From Candidatus Neomicrothrix sp. UBA2131 (GTDB lineage Bacteria > Actinomycetota > Acidimicrobiia > Acidimicrobiales > MedAcidi-G1): a DNA stretch of 51,860 bases. Positions 34,898 to 42,982 of the stretch are shown in pieces. Numbering within the stretch: the stretch's first letter is position 1; each line of letters opens with the position of its first letter. The position numbers and the translations under genes were made by a program. The notes under the pieces were generated by a model. It saw only the letters and a list, made by a program, of their open reading frames with translations. It did not search any database and was not told the origin of the DNA. The DNA lies in NCBI GenBank assembly GCA_002329075.1, contig DCXR01000050.1, forward strand, positions 1 through 51,860, read 5' to 3'.

Positions 34898-35421
34898 GCC
34901 GCCTCGACCACCTCTGGGCCGGTTGGCGACAGGCCTACCTGGACGGCACCGGCGAAGACGGACGCCTGGCCGGCGCCCTCGACATTCCCGAGGGTGGCTC
35001 GTTGTTCAGCGCCGTCGAGCAGAGCGGCCTCCCCGACGAGGAGTCGTTCGTCCTCCACCGGGGTGCGACCGCCTTCGCGATGCTCAACATCTACCCCTAT
35101 ACGTCGGGTCACACGATGGTGATGCCGAAGCGGCCCGTCGGATCCCTTGCCGACCTGACCGACGCCGAGCACGCCGAACTCTGGTCGATGGTCCGGGATG
35201 CGGTCGCCGCCATCGAGGCCGCCTACCTGCCTGGTGGTGTCAACGTGGGCCTCAACCAGGGGCGTGCTGCCGGGGCGGGAATCCCCGAGCACCTGCACGT
35301 GCACTGCGTGCCCCGCTGGACGGGGGACACCAACTTCATGACCGCCACGGCGGGTGTGCGCGTGCTCCCCGAGGTGCTGGCCGAGAGTTGGTCGAAGTTG
35401 CGGGAGCACTGGCCGGCCTGA
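34894..35421 (+). CDS. HIT domain protein, Ap4A phosphorylase-like
   Basis: A 175-residue histidine-triad nucleotide-binding protein. The triad is HLHVHCVPRW near residue 130, preceded by NIYPYTSGHTMVMPKR and GGVNVGLNQGRAAGAGIPEH, typical of actinobacterial AP-4-A phosphorylases of the HIT type. Starts at GTG overlapping the thrS stop. The coupling to a synthetase is sensible, since synthetases produce Ap4A and related dinucleotides that HIT enzymes remove. Confidence 0.88.
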   Translation: MSRLDHLWAGWRQAYLDGTGEDGRLAGALDIPEGGSLFSAVEQSGLPDEESFVLHRGATAFAMLNIYPYTSGHTMVMPKRPVGSLADLTDAEHAELWSMVRDAVAAIEAAYLPGGVNVGLNQGRAAGAGIPEHLHVHCVPRWTGDTNFMTATAGVRVLPEVLAESWSKLREHWPA

Positions 35422-35452
35422 TGCCGGTTTTCTCGTGTGGGAGGATCCGGAC

Positions 35453-37066
35453 GTGCGGCGGGCTCTGATCCTCGTCCCTGTCCTCGTGGTGGCGTTCGTC
35501 GCAGCGGCGTGCGGGTCCGGTGGGCCGGAACAGGTCGTCGGCAAGGTGGAGTACGTCTCGACGACGAGCACGACGACGAGCACGACGACGAGCACCGCGA
35601 CGACGAGCACCGCGACGACGAGCACCGCGACGACGAGCACCACGACGACGAGCACCACGACGACGCCTGCACCGACCACGACGACTGACGAGGTGGCCGG
35701 GGCCGGTGCATTGAAGTGGCGAACCTGTGGCGACGGGATCGAGTGCACCACACTCGAGGTGCCGATGGTCCACGACGATCCGTCAGAGGGGAGAATCCGG
35801 ATCGCCCTCAATCGCTTTGCGGCCGCCCCGGAAGGTCGGATCGGCGTCCTGCTGGTGAACCCCGGCGGGCCGGGCGGCTCCGGCGTCGATCTCGTGGAGG
35901 ACATGGGCTGGCTCCTCGACATGGTCGTTCCCGGCTTCGACGTGATCGGCTTCGACCCGCGAGGCGTCGGCGGCAGCAGCAGGGTGTCGTGCATGGAAGA
36001 CCTCGACGACCAGGTGTTCGTCCTCGACGACGGTGAGGACCCGGCGGCGCTGTTCGAGTTGGCGGGGGTCATCTCGTCGGCGTGCCTCGAGGAGTCCGGG
36101 GACCTGGCGCTCCACGTGGGCACCAACAACGTGGCCCGCGACATGGACCTGATCCGAAAGGCGCTCGGCGAGGAGCAGATCTCGTTCCTCGGCTACTCAT
36201 ACGGATCCCGCATCGGTGCGGTCTACGCCGCGCTGTTTCCGGACCGGGTGCGGGCCATGGTGCTCGACGGTCCGATCGACCCGGCGGAACAGATCAGCTC
36301 GGTCAGTGCGGTCCAGGGCCGGGGCTTCGAGGACGCCTGGTCCAACTTCGCCGACTGGTGCGATGTCGACGCCTCGTGCGGCCTGGAGGCGCACGGTGGC
36401 GCCGAGGTCGCCTTCTTTGCAGCGGACGCCCTGCTGGCCGAGGGCGACCTTCCAGCCGGCGATCGGGTTCTCACACGCGGCGAGTTCCAGATGGGCGTGG
36501 CGATGGCCCTCTATTCCCCGTACACGTGGGAGCAGTTGGGCCAGGCGTTCACCGAGGTCCTCGGGGCGGGGGAGGGGTGGATCTTCCAGTCGCTCGCCGA
36601 CATGATGATGGGTCGCCGGGACGACGGTACCTACGACGGCTCGCAGGACGTGAACTACCTGGTCAACTGTGCCGACGACCCGCTCCGTCCGAGCCAGGAG
36701 TCCTTCTTCGTCGCCCTCGACGCCGTGGCGGACACGTTCGAGCACTTCGGACCGGCCTTCCGGGCGATGGGCGACTGCAGTGCCCTGCCGGAGTCGGTCG
36801 ACCCCCTGCACGTGGCGCCTGCGGACCTGGCGGTGCCGGCTCTGGTGATCGCCCTCGAAGGTGACCCGGCGACGCCGATGGCGTGGGCACATGGGCTCAC
36901 CGACTCGATCGGCGACGCAGTGTTGATCACCTCCGACGGCGAGGGGCACACCGCCTTCCTCTCCAACTCCGACTGCGTCACCGACGTGGTCATCGCCTAC
37001 CTCGTGGACCTGGTGGTCCCCGAGGACGGGTGGTCCTGCGTCGAAGGTGAGGACCTCTCCGGCTAG
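35453..37066 (+). CDS. Secreted alpha/beta-hydrolase lipoprotein, tripeptidyl aminopeptidase-like
   Basis: A 537-residue exported serine hydrolase. GTG 35453 follows GGGAGGA; the N-terminus is a lipoprotein signal with lipobox FVAAAC. Next comes a threonine/serine-rich linker of about 45 residues encoded by a DNA repeat. The hydrolase domain has the oxyanion segment VNPGGPGGSG, the nucleophile GYSYGS, and a C-terminal TAP-like region with Asp in ALEGDPATP and His in SDGEGHT. Family enzymes (SlpD/E, TAP) release tripeptides from exported proteins. Confidence 0.87.
   Translation: MRRALILVPVLVVAFVAAACGSGGPEQVVGKVEYVSTTSTTTSTTTSTATTSTATTSTATTSTTTTSTTTTPAPTTTTDEVAGAGALKWRTCGDGIECTTLEVPMVHDDPSEGRIRIALNRFAAAPEGRIGVLLVNPGGPGGSGVDLVEDMGWLLDMVVPGFDVIGFDPRGVGGSSRVSCMEDLDDQVFVLDDGEDPAALFELAGVISSACLEESGDLALHVGTNNVARDMDLIRKALGEEQISFLGYSYGSRIGAVYAALFPDRVRAMVLDGPIDPAEQISSVSAVQGRGFEDAWSNFADWCDVDASCGLEAHGGAEVAFFAADALLAEGDLPAGDRVLTRGEFQMGVAMALYSPYTWEQLGQAFTEVLGAGEGWIFQSLADMMMGRRDDGTYDGSQDVNYLVNCADDPLRPSQESFFVALDAVADTFEHFGPAFRAMGDCSALPESVDPLHVAPADLAVPALVIALEGDPATPMAWAHGLTDSIGDAVLITSDGEGHTAFLSNSDCVTDVVIAYLVDLVVPEDGWSCVEGEDLSG
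35561..35687 (+). repeat. Threonine-linker tandem repeat inside the lipoprotein gene
   Basis: Units of ACGACGAGCAC followed by GACG, CGCG or CACG repeat in-frame, encoding TTST and TTSTA blocks. The region is low-complexity and prone to length variation. It works as a flexible spacer between the lipid anchor and the hydrolase domain. Confidence 0.8.
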
Positions 37067-37075
37067 AATCGAGAC

Positions 37076-37090
37076 TCGTTCTCATTTTCG
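37076..37090. promoter_or_regulatory. Possible Zur/Fur-type site upstream of znuB
   Basis: On the minus strand CGAAAATGAGAACGA keeps one half (GAAAATGA) of the actinobacterial Zur consensus TGAAAATGATTTTCA but is poor in the other half. It lies 25 bp before the znuB GTG. The AT-rich patch stands out in the high-GC background. Weaker than the znuA site. Confidence 0.35.
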
Positions 37091-37114
37091 ATTCGGAAGG
37101 TCGAGCCTCGTTCC

Positions 37115-37972
37115 GTGGAGTTCCTCACAGATCCCTGGAGCTGGTGGATCGAGCCCTTCACCGCCAACGTGTTCATGCAACGCGCCCTGCTGGCCGGCCT
37201 GCTCGCCGTTGTCGCCACATCGGTCGTCGGGACCTGGGTGGTACTGCGGGGCATGACCTTCCTCGGCGACGCCCTCGCCCACGGGGTGCTACCGGGCATC
37301 GCCCTCGCCGTGGTCATCGGGGTGAGCCCCACGCTCGGGGCCCTGGTCGCCGCCGCCGTGATGGTGGGCGGGGTCCACGTCGTGCGCCGGCACTCACCCA
37401 TGCCCGAGGACGCCTCGATCGGCCTCCTGTTCGTCGGCATGCTGGCGTTGGCGGTCGTGATCGTCTCGGCGGGGGCGACGGCCGATGTGGGCGACCTCCA
37501 CCGGGTGCTCTTCGGTTCGGTCACGGGGCTCGAGACGGCTGACCTCTGGCGCCAGGCAGTTGCCGCTGCGATAGCAGTCGTCGGGGCCTTCGTCTTTCAC
37601 CGGGCGTTCCTGGTGCTCACCTTCGACGAGACGCAGGCGGCCCTGCTGGGTCTGCGGCCACGCCTCACCCACCTGGTTCTCATGGGCCTGGTGGCGATGT
37701 CCGTAGTGGCTTCCTTCGAGGCGGTCGGGAGCCTGCTCGTCTTCGCCTTCCTGGTGGCACCGCCGACGACGGCGGTTCTCGTGGTGCGCCGCATTCCGCT
37801 CGTGATGGCGACGGCGGTCGGCGTGGGGTCCGTCGCCGTCGTGCTCGGAGCGCTGATCAGCTATCACCACGACACGGCGGCCGGGGCGACGATGGCGCTG
37901 GTCGCCGTGCTGTTCTGCTTCGCAGTGATGGGAGTGGGGGGCCTCCGCGAGGCACCTCAGCCGGCGAGGTGA
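37115..37972 (+). CDS. znuB: Zinc/manganese ABC transporter permease
   Basis: A 285-residue ABC-3 family permease with about eight transmembrane helices. Signature segments are MQRALLAGLLAVVATSVVGTWVVLRGMTFLGDALAHGVLPGIALA and SFEAVGSLLVFAFLVAPPTTA. Starts at GTG 37115. It would form the membrane channel for the ZnuA-like binding protein at 39063-39965. No ATPase gene (znuC) is adjacent. Its 3' end overlaps the convergent epimerase gene by 16 bp. Confidence 0.88.
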   Translation: MEFLTDPWSWWIEPFTANVFMQRALLAGLLAVVATSVVGTWVVLRGMTFLGDALAHGVLPGIALAVVIGVSPTLGALVAAAVMVGGVHVVRRHSPMPEDASIGLLFVGMLALAVVIVSAGATADVGDLHRVLFGSVTGLETADLWRQAVAAAIAVVGAFVFHRAFLVLTFDETQAALLGLRPRLTHLVLMGLVAMSVVASFEAVGSLLVFAFLVAPPTTAVLVVRRIPLVMATAVGVGSVAVVLGALISYHHDTAAGATMALVAVLFCFAVMGVGGLREAPQPAR

Positions 37973-39003
37973 CCGGCGTGGCGGTCGGCGAAGTGGCCGG
38001 TGGCGTGTAGCCAGCGGATCGTGGTGCCCAGCGTCTCCTCGAGGGTGTGGCCGGGATAGCCGAACTCCGCCGCCGGTGACTGGTCGGCCGTGTCCCAGCC
38101 GCCCGAACGCACCGATTCGGCGAACAGGCGTCCGATCTCGGCATTGAGGGGGAGCCTCCTCCGGAGCAGGCGGCCCGCCGCCTCGAAGGCGTGGCCCAGA
38201 CCGAGCATCACCGGCGCCGGCGGGGAGAGGTGCCGGAAGCGCCGGCCGGTCAGCGTCGTGAACAGTTCGGTGAATTCGCCCATCGAGACCATGTCGCCCG
38301 ACACCAGGTAGCGGCGCGGCCCGCGCCCCGGTTCGAGGGCACCGACGCACACACGGGCCACGTCGCGGACGTCTACCCAGCCCATGCGGATCTCGGCGGG
38401 GAAGGGCACGACCGAGCCGCGCAGGAGGTCGCGCAGTGTCGCCATCGAGTCGCTCAGGTCCGGGCTCGGGTCAGAAGGCCCGATCACACCGCCCGGATAC
38501 ACGCAGGTGACCGGCGCGCCCTTGGACTGGTGCCGTCGGGCGACCTGCTCGGCTGCGATCTTGCTGTCCGTGTAGGGGCCGCACCCGGTGGAGGGGTCGT
38601 CGTCTGCCGACAGGTTGATGCCTCGGGGAGGCATGAACACACCGACCGTCGAGACGTAGACCACCGGGTCCAGCCCGATGTCGAGGGCGGAGTCCAGGAT
38701 GACCTCGGTTGCGGCGGGGTTGATGCGCCGCATGGAGGGACCGTCGGATGCCTTGAAGCTGAGGAGCGCCGCCACGTGGAGGACGGCGTCGACACCCTCG
38801 AGGCCGGCACGCAATGCGGGAGCGTCGGTCAGGTCTGCGATGGCGATGTCGACGGCGCTGCGGTCGACGCCGTGCACGTCGAGCGCTGTCCGGGCCTTGT
38901 CGGGGTTGCGGACGAGCATGCGCACGCGGTGCCCACTGGCGACGGCGTGGGCGACGCAGTGCGACCCGATGAAGCCGGTGCCGCCGGTGATGGCGACGTA
39001 AAT
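37957..39003 (-). CDS. NAD-dependent epimerase/dehydratase family protein with probable ATT start
   Basis: A 348-residue extended SDR. The nucleotide motif ITGGTGFIGSH lies at the very N-terminus and the catalytic YTDSK in the middle, with VVYVSTVGVF and TCVYPGGVIGPSD. The Rossmann motif can be included only by starting at ATT 39003 (reading MYVAITGGTG), which follows AAGGGGGAGG; no in-frame ATG, GTG or TTG exists upstream as far as the znuA stop. The first conventional start is GTG 38925, which would remove the NAD-binding loop. Resembles NAD(P)-dependent sugar or sterol-type reductases; substrate unknown. Confidence 0.8.
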   Translation of the reverse strand: MYVAITGGTGFIGSHCVAHAVASGHRVRMLVRNPDKARTALDVHGVDRSAVDIAIADLTDAPALRAGLEGVDAVLHVAALLSFKASDGPSMRRINPAATEVILDSALDIGLDPVVYVSTVGVFMPPRGINLSADDDPSTGCGPYTDSKIAAEQVARRHQSKGAPVTCVYPGGVIGPSDPSPDLSDSMATLRDLLRGSVVPFPAEIRMGWVDVRDVARVCVGALEPGRGPRRYLVSGDMVSMGEFTELFTTLTGRRFRHLSPPAPVMLGLGHAFEAAGRLLRRRLPLNAEIGRLFAESVRSGGWDTADQSPAAEFGYPGHTLEETLGTTIRWLHATGHFADRHAGHLAG

Positions 39004-39062
39004 GTGCCTCCCCCTTCCTATGCCCCGGATATGGGATGGCGACGGTAGCCGAGCCCGGGGGG

Positions 39063-39965
39063 TCAGCCGCGAAGTGCGTCGTCCAGGCGCTCGGCGAGGA
39101 TGCGAAGCATCCCCTCGTAGGTGCCGGTGGGGGAGCCCTCGGGACCGAGTCGGAGTGGAATCTCGACGATCGTCGCCCCGGTGTGCTCGGCGAGTCGTCG
39201 GGAGTCGGCGTTGCGGCCGGTTTCTTCGATGGCCACGACAGCGACACCCTGGTCGCTCATCTCCTCGGCTAGGAGTTCGAGGTCGTGGGCGCTCGGTTGG
39301 GCCATCGACGAATGCGATCGAAGGACCGTTTCGGCGACCTCGAGGTCGTAGCGGTCCGCAAAATGGCCGAGCATGGCGTGATCGGTCACGAGGACGCGGC
39401 GGGCGTCGGGAATCGTGGCCAGACGGTCGCCGATATCGCGATCGAGTAGCCGGAGTCGGGCGTCAAGTTCCCGTCGGCATGCCTCGACGGAAACCGGATC
39501 CAGGCCTGCGTGCGCAGAGAGTGCCTCGGCAAGGGCCGGCAGCGAATCAGCGACCGATACCGGATCAAGCCAGATATGTGGATCGGAGGTGTCGTCGTCG
39601 TGGTGGGTGTCGTCGTCGTGGTGGGTGTCGTCGTCGTGGTACTCGGAGGCGTCGTCGTTGCTGACGATGTAGTGGACGAAGGTGGGCGTCGCCGACAGGG
39701 TGTCCTCGAGGCCTTCTTCGAGGTTGCCACCGTTGGCGACCAGCAGCAGTGTGGCGTCGAGTCGGCCTCGGTCGGCCAGTGATGGCTCGAAGCTGTGGGG
39801 GTCGGTTCCAACTGGCATGAGGGATTCGACAGGACGGCCGCAGGCCGTTGCAGAGGTGATCTCCGCCCAGAGGGGGGTGGTGGCCAGGATGCCGGCTCCC
39901 TGCGCTGGACTTCCACATCCCGAGGTGAGCAGGACCGCGAGCAGGACTGGCAGGAGTCGGGGCAT
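39063..39965 (-). CDS. znuA: Zinc ABC transporter substrate-binding lipoprotein
   Basis: A 300-residue cluster A-I binding protein. Lipobox LLTSGC, then GTDPHSFEPS (first metal His), a His/Asp-rich loop EYHDDDTHHDDDTHHDDD, DPHIWLDP (second His), VTDHAMLGHFADRY (third) and an acidic ligand region VVAIEETGRNADS. The charged loop is typical of zinc-specific ZnuA. A palindromic Zur-like site lies 13 bp upstream of the ATG. The permease is encoded 1.1 kb away on the other strand. Confidence 0.92.
   Translation of the reverse strand: MPRLLPVLLAVLLTSGCGSPAQGAGILATTPLWAEITSATACGRPVESLMPVGTDPHSFEPSLADRGRLDATLLLVANGGNLEEGLEDTLSATPTFVHYIVSNDDASEYHDDDTHHDDDTHHDDDTSDPHIWLDPVSVADSLPALAEALSAHAGLDPVSVEACRRELDARLRLLDRDIGDRLATIPDARRVLVTDHAMLGHFADRYDLEVAETVLRSHSSMAQPSAHDLELLAEEMSDQGVAVVAIEETGRNADSRRLAEHTGATIVEIPLRLGPEGSPTGTYEGMLRILAERLDDALRG
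39589..39642 (-). repeat. 18-bp repeat encoding the His/Asp loop of ZnuA
   Basis: GTGTCGTCGTCGTGGTGG occurs at 39589-39606 and 39607-39624, with a third near copy to 39642. In the gene it encodes repeated HHDDDT units, the metal-scavenging loop. Copy number could vary by slippage. Confidence 0.8.
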
Positions 39966-39978
39966 CCCCGGATTCTAG

Positions 39979-39993
39979 TGAGAATGGTTCCCA
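39979..39993. promoter_or_regulatory. Zur/Fur-family operator in the znuA promoter
   Basis: TGAGAATGGTTCCCA is a near-perfect inverted repeat of 6-bp arms (TGAGAA / TTCCCA, one G-T type mismatch) around three bases, the 15-bp format of Fur-family boxes. It is 13 bp from the znuA ATG and 50 bp from the divergent small membrane-protein GTG, so zinc-bound Zur could repress both. Confidence 0.6.
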
Positions 39994-40043
39994 ATAAGGT
40001 GGCGGAAGACGGATGATCCCAACGACTGTGCGAGGATTCCGTC

Positions 40044-40196
40044 GTGGGCTGCCTCTCGACGATGCTGGTCTCCATCGGCGTGGTGATCCTCATCGCCACC
40101 GATGTCCTCCCGTTGGCCGGCGTCGGCTTCCTCCTGGTGGTCATCGGTGTGATGTTCGGACTTGCCCGCTGGTCGGACCGCTGGCGTAGCCCGTGA
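40044..40196 (+). CDS. Small two-helix membrane protein (50 aa)
   Basis: A short ORF beginning GTG 40044 with GAGG eight bases before it. The product starts VGCLSTMLVSIGVVILIA and continues with GVGFLLVVIGVMFGLARW, giving two transmembrane helices separated by a short turn, and ends in a basic tail (RWSDRWRSP). No family recognised. It is divergent from znuA across the Zur-like box, so it may be a zinc-responsive accessory; that is inference. Coding status rests on the hydrophobic pattern and ribosome site only. Confidence 0.5.
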   Translation: MGCLSTMLVSIGVVILIATDVLPLAGVGFLLVVIGVMFGLARWSDRWRSP

Positions 40197-40220
40197 GGTC
40201 CGACGTCGAAATGCCGGGCT

Positions 40221-40340
40221 CCCGGAGGTTCCTCCGTCTAGCAGCCTCCGGGCCATCCGCACAGGAGGCGATCCGTTGCCCCCCTGGCCCGGTCGGGAGG
40301 TGGCCCGGCCCTGCGGGGGAGGAGGGCCAGATCGCCTCCT
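40221..40340. other. Strongly structured intergenic region (two hairpins), possible ncRNA or leader
   Basis: Within 257 non-coding bp before mscR there are two strong stem-loops. First: CCCGGAGG (40221-40228) with CCTCCGGG (40245-40252). Second: AGGAGGCGATC (40263-40273) with GATCGCCTCCT (40330-40340), an 11-bp perfect stem enclosing a further possible CTGGCCC/GGGCCAG stem (40284-40290 / 40324-40330; the last G is shared, so both cannot form fully). I do not recognise SRP RNA, RNase P, 6S or tmRNA motifs. It could be a terminator region, a leader of mscR or a small RNA; strand is uncertain. Confidence 0.45.
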
Positions 40341-40453
40341 CTGCCGACGACCCGATCACGATGCTCGGCTACCGGGCTCGTCCCGAGGGGTGATACCCCG
40401 CAGAACGGGAGTGTTAGCGTGCCGCCCGCCAAGAAGAGCAGAGGAGTCCAGCC

Positions 40454-41536
40454 ATGCCGCACGCCGTTCGGGCCGTCGTCGCACGAGCCAAGGGTGAACC
40501 GGTCTCGATAGAGGCCATCGAGGTGCCGGATCCGGGACCCGGCGAGGTCCTCGTCGCCGTCCAGGCCTGCGGGGTCTGCCATACCGACCTGCACTACCGG
40601 GAAGGTGCGATCAACGACGATTTCCCGTTCCTGCTCGGGCACGAGGCGTCCGGAATCATCGAAGAGGTCGGGGAGGGCGTCACCAACGTGGCGCCAGGCG
40701 ACTTCGTCATCCTGAACTGGCGGGCCGTGTGCGGTAGTTGCCGTGCCTGTCGGCGGGGACGGCCCTGGTACTGCTTCGACACCCTCAACGCCGACCAGAA
40801 GATGACCCTCGACGGAGTCGAACTCTCGCCTGCACTCGGCATCGGTGCCTTCGCCGAGAAGACCCTCGTGGCCGCCGGTCAGGCGACGAAGGTCGACCCG
40901 ACGGCCAGCCCGGAGGCCGCCGGACTCGTCGGCTGCGGGGTCATGGCGGGCCTCGGCGCAGCCATGAACACCGGTGGTGTCGGCCGTGGCGACTCGGTCG
41001 CCGTCTTCGGCTGCGGCGGTGTGGGAAACGCGGCCATCGCCGGTGCCCGGTTGGCCGGGGCGCACACGATCATCGGTATCGACATCGACGCCGGGAAGCT
41101 CGACCTGGCGAGGGAGTTCGGCGCCACCCACACCATCGACTCCAGCAGCGAGGACCCGGTCGAGGCAGTCCGGGCACTCACCGGCGGCAACGGCGTCGAC
41201 GTGGCCATCGAGGCCGTCGGCCGCCCCGAGACCTACGAGCAGGCCTTCTTCGCCCGCGACCTCGCCGGCACCGTCGTCCTGGTCGGAGTGCCCAACCCGA
41301 CGATGAAGATCGAGTTGCCGATGATCGAGGTGTTCGGCCGCGGTGGCACGCTCAAGTCGTCCTGGTACGGGGACTGCCTGCCGGAGCGCGACTTCCCGAT
41401 GCTGATCGACCTCTACCTGCAGGGTCGTCTCGACCTGGACCGCTTCGTATCCGAGACGATCGACCTGGACCAGGTCGAGGAGGCCTTCCACCGCATGGAA
41501 CGCGGCGAGGTCATCCGTTCGGTCGTGGTGCTGTAG
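40454..41536 (+). CDS. mscR: S-(hydroxymethyl)mycothiol dehydrogenase
   Basis: A 360-residue zinc MDR enzyme that oxidises the formaldehyde-mycothiol adduct, so it acts in formaldehyde (and S-nitrosomycothiol) detoxification. It closely resembles mycobacterial AdhE2/MscR: VPDPGPGEVLVAVQACGVCHTDLHYREGAINDDFPFLLGHEA, VILNWRAVCGSCRAC, CFDTLNADQKMTLDGVELSPALGIGAFAEKTLV and GTLKSSWYGDCLPERDFP. ATG with GAGGAG upstream. The usual metallo-hydrolase neighbour is absent; trpB2 converges 13 bp away. Implies mycothiol synthesis in the host. Confidence 0.93.
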   Translation: MPHAVRAVVARAKGEPVSIEAIEVPDPGPGEVLVAVQACGVCHTDLHYREGAINDDFPFLLGHEASGIIEEVGEGVTNVAPGDFVILNWRAVCGSCRACRRGRPWYCFDTLNADQKMTLDGVELSPALGIGAFAEKTLVAAGQATKVDPTASPEAAGLVGCGVMAGLGAAMNTGGVGRGDSVAVFGCGGVGNAAIAGARLAGAHTIIGIDIDAGKLDLAREFGATHTIDSSSEDPVEAVRALTGGNGVDVAIEAVGRPETYEQAFFARDLAGTVVLVGVPNPTMKIELPMIEVFGRGGTLKSSWYGDCLPERDFPMLIDLYLQGRLDLDRFVSETIDLDQVEEAFHRMERGEVIRSVVVL

Positions 41537-41549
41537 TTCGCAGTCCCTG

Positions 41550-42914
41550 TTACGCCAGGACCGGCACCTGCGCCATGGCCTCGGTGATCTTGGCCTCCGG
41601 GTAGTCGTAGTCGACGAGTTCGCCGGCCAGGTACTTCTCGTAGGCCGTCAGGTCGAGGTGGCCGTGTCCGCAGAGGGCCGTGAGGATCACCTTCTCCTCG
41701 CCGGATTCCTTACAGCGCAGCGCCTCCCTGATGGCGGCGGCGATGGCATGGGTCGGCTCGGGGGCAGGGACGATGCCCTCCGCCCTGGCGAACTGCAGTG
41801 CAGCGGCAAAGCACTCGTTCTGGTGGATCGACTCGGCCTCGAAGAGGCCCAACTCGTAGATGTGGCTGACCAGCGGCGACATGCCGTGGTAGCGGAGGCC
41901 GCCGGCGTGGATCGGGTCGGGAATGAACGAGTGGCCCAGCGTGTGCATCTTGACGAGCGGCGTGAGTTGTCCGGTGTCGCCGAAGTCGTAGCGGTACTCG
42001 CCCCGGGTGAGGGAGGGGCACGAGGCGGGCTCGACGCAACGGATGGTCGGATTCATCCGTCCGGCCAACTTCTCCCGAAGGAACGGGAACGAGAGGCCGC
42101 CGAAGTTCGATCCGCCACCGGTGCAGCCGACCAGCAGGTCAGGGGTCTCGCCGACCTTCGCCATCTGGAGCAGGGCCTCCTCGCCGATGATCGTCTGGTG
42201 CAGGAGCACGTGGCTGAGGACGCTGCCCAGGGCATAGCGGGTGTCGTCGCGCTGGACGGCCTTCTCGACGGCCTCCGAGATGGCGATCCCGAGGCTGCCG
42301 GGGCTGTCCGGATCGGCGGCCAGGATCGCCCTGCCGGCCTCGGTCAGGTCGGACGGGCTGGGATGCACCGTGGCGCCCCAGAGTTCCATCATCGTGCGCC
42401 GGTAGGGCTTCTGGTCATAGGAGGAGCGGACCTGCCAGACTTCGCACTCGAGGTCGAACTGGGCAGTGGCGAATGCCAGCGCTGTGCCCCACTGGCCGGC
42501 CCCGGTCTCGGTCGTGAGGCGCCTGACCCCCTCCTGGGCGTTGTAGAACGCCTGCGGGACCGCCGTGTTGGGCTTGTGCGAGCCCGCCGGGCTGACGCCC
42601 TCGTACTTCAGGAAGATCTTGGCGGGCGTGCCGAGCGCCTTCTCGAGTCGGCGGGCCCGCAGCAGGGGGCTGGGGCGCCAGAGGCGGTAGATGTCGAGCA
42701 CTTCGCCGGGGATGTCGATGTAGGACTCCTCGCTGACCTCCTGGAGGATCAGCCCCATCGGAAACAGCGGCGCCAGGTCGTCGGGACCGATGGGTTCGTG
42801 GGTACCGGGGTGGAGCGGTGGAGGAGGGGGTTCAGGGAGGTCCGGGACCATGTTGTACCACTGGGTGGGCATCTCGGATTCTTCGAGAAGCACCTTGGTG
42901 TATCCGTCGGACAT
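41550..42914 (-). CDS. TrpB-like (TrpB2) pyridoxal-phosphate-dependent enzyme
   Basis: A 454-residue tryptophan-synthase beta-like protein of the TrpB2 class. The long N-terminus (RLWRPSPLLRARRLEKALGTPAKIFLKYEGVSPAGSHKPN, PLP lysine in SHKPN near residue 115) and ETGAGQWGTALA are typical, with the phosphate-binding CTGGGSNFGGLSFPF. TrpB2 makes tryptophan from indole and serine, often without TrpA. The ATG at 42914 has AGGGGA upstream; the upstream open frame is discarded. No other trp gene is nearby. Confidence 0.9.
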   Translation of the reverse strand: MSDGYTKVLLEESEMPTQWYNMVPDLPEPPPPPLHPGTHEPIGPDDLAPLFPMGLILQEVSEESYIDIPGEVLDIYRLWRPSPLLRARRLEKALGTPAKIFLKYEGVSPAGSHKPNTAVPQAFYNAQEGVRRLTTETGAGQWGTALAFATAQFDLECEVWQVRSSYDQKPYRRTMMELWGATVHPSPSDLTEAGRAILAADPDSPGSLGIAISEAVEKAVQRDDTRYALGSVLSHVLLHQTIIGEEALLQMAKVGETPDLLVGCTGGGSNFGGLSFPFLREKLAGRMNPTIRCVEPASCPSLTRGEYRYDFGDTGQLTPLVKMHTLGHSFIPDPIHAGGLRYHGMSPLVSHIYELGLFEAESIHQNECFAAALQFARAEGIVPAPEPTHAIAAAIREALRCKESGEEKVILTALCGHGHLDLTAYEKYLAGELVDYDYPEAKITEAMAQVPVLA

Positions 42915-42982
42915 TGCTTCGTCCCCTGCTGGTCGGCTGATGAAGCACTGAGTCAACCACACGAGCGTGTGATGATCCACGT

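Noticed and set aside
35561..35687. Short direct repeats resembling a CRISPR array
   Set aside because: The units are contiguous and in frame, lack spacers and encode a Thr/Ser linker inside a lipoprotein gene.
40221..40340. SRP RNA, RNase P RNA or tmRNA
   Set aside because: The diagnostic conserved loops of these RNAs are absent on both strands.
40193..40393. 66-codon plus-strand open frame before mscR
   Set aside because: Product is Pro/Gly/Ala-rich without hydrophobic or domain pattern, and it lies in a region dominated by inverted repeats.
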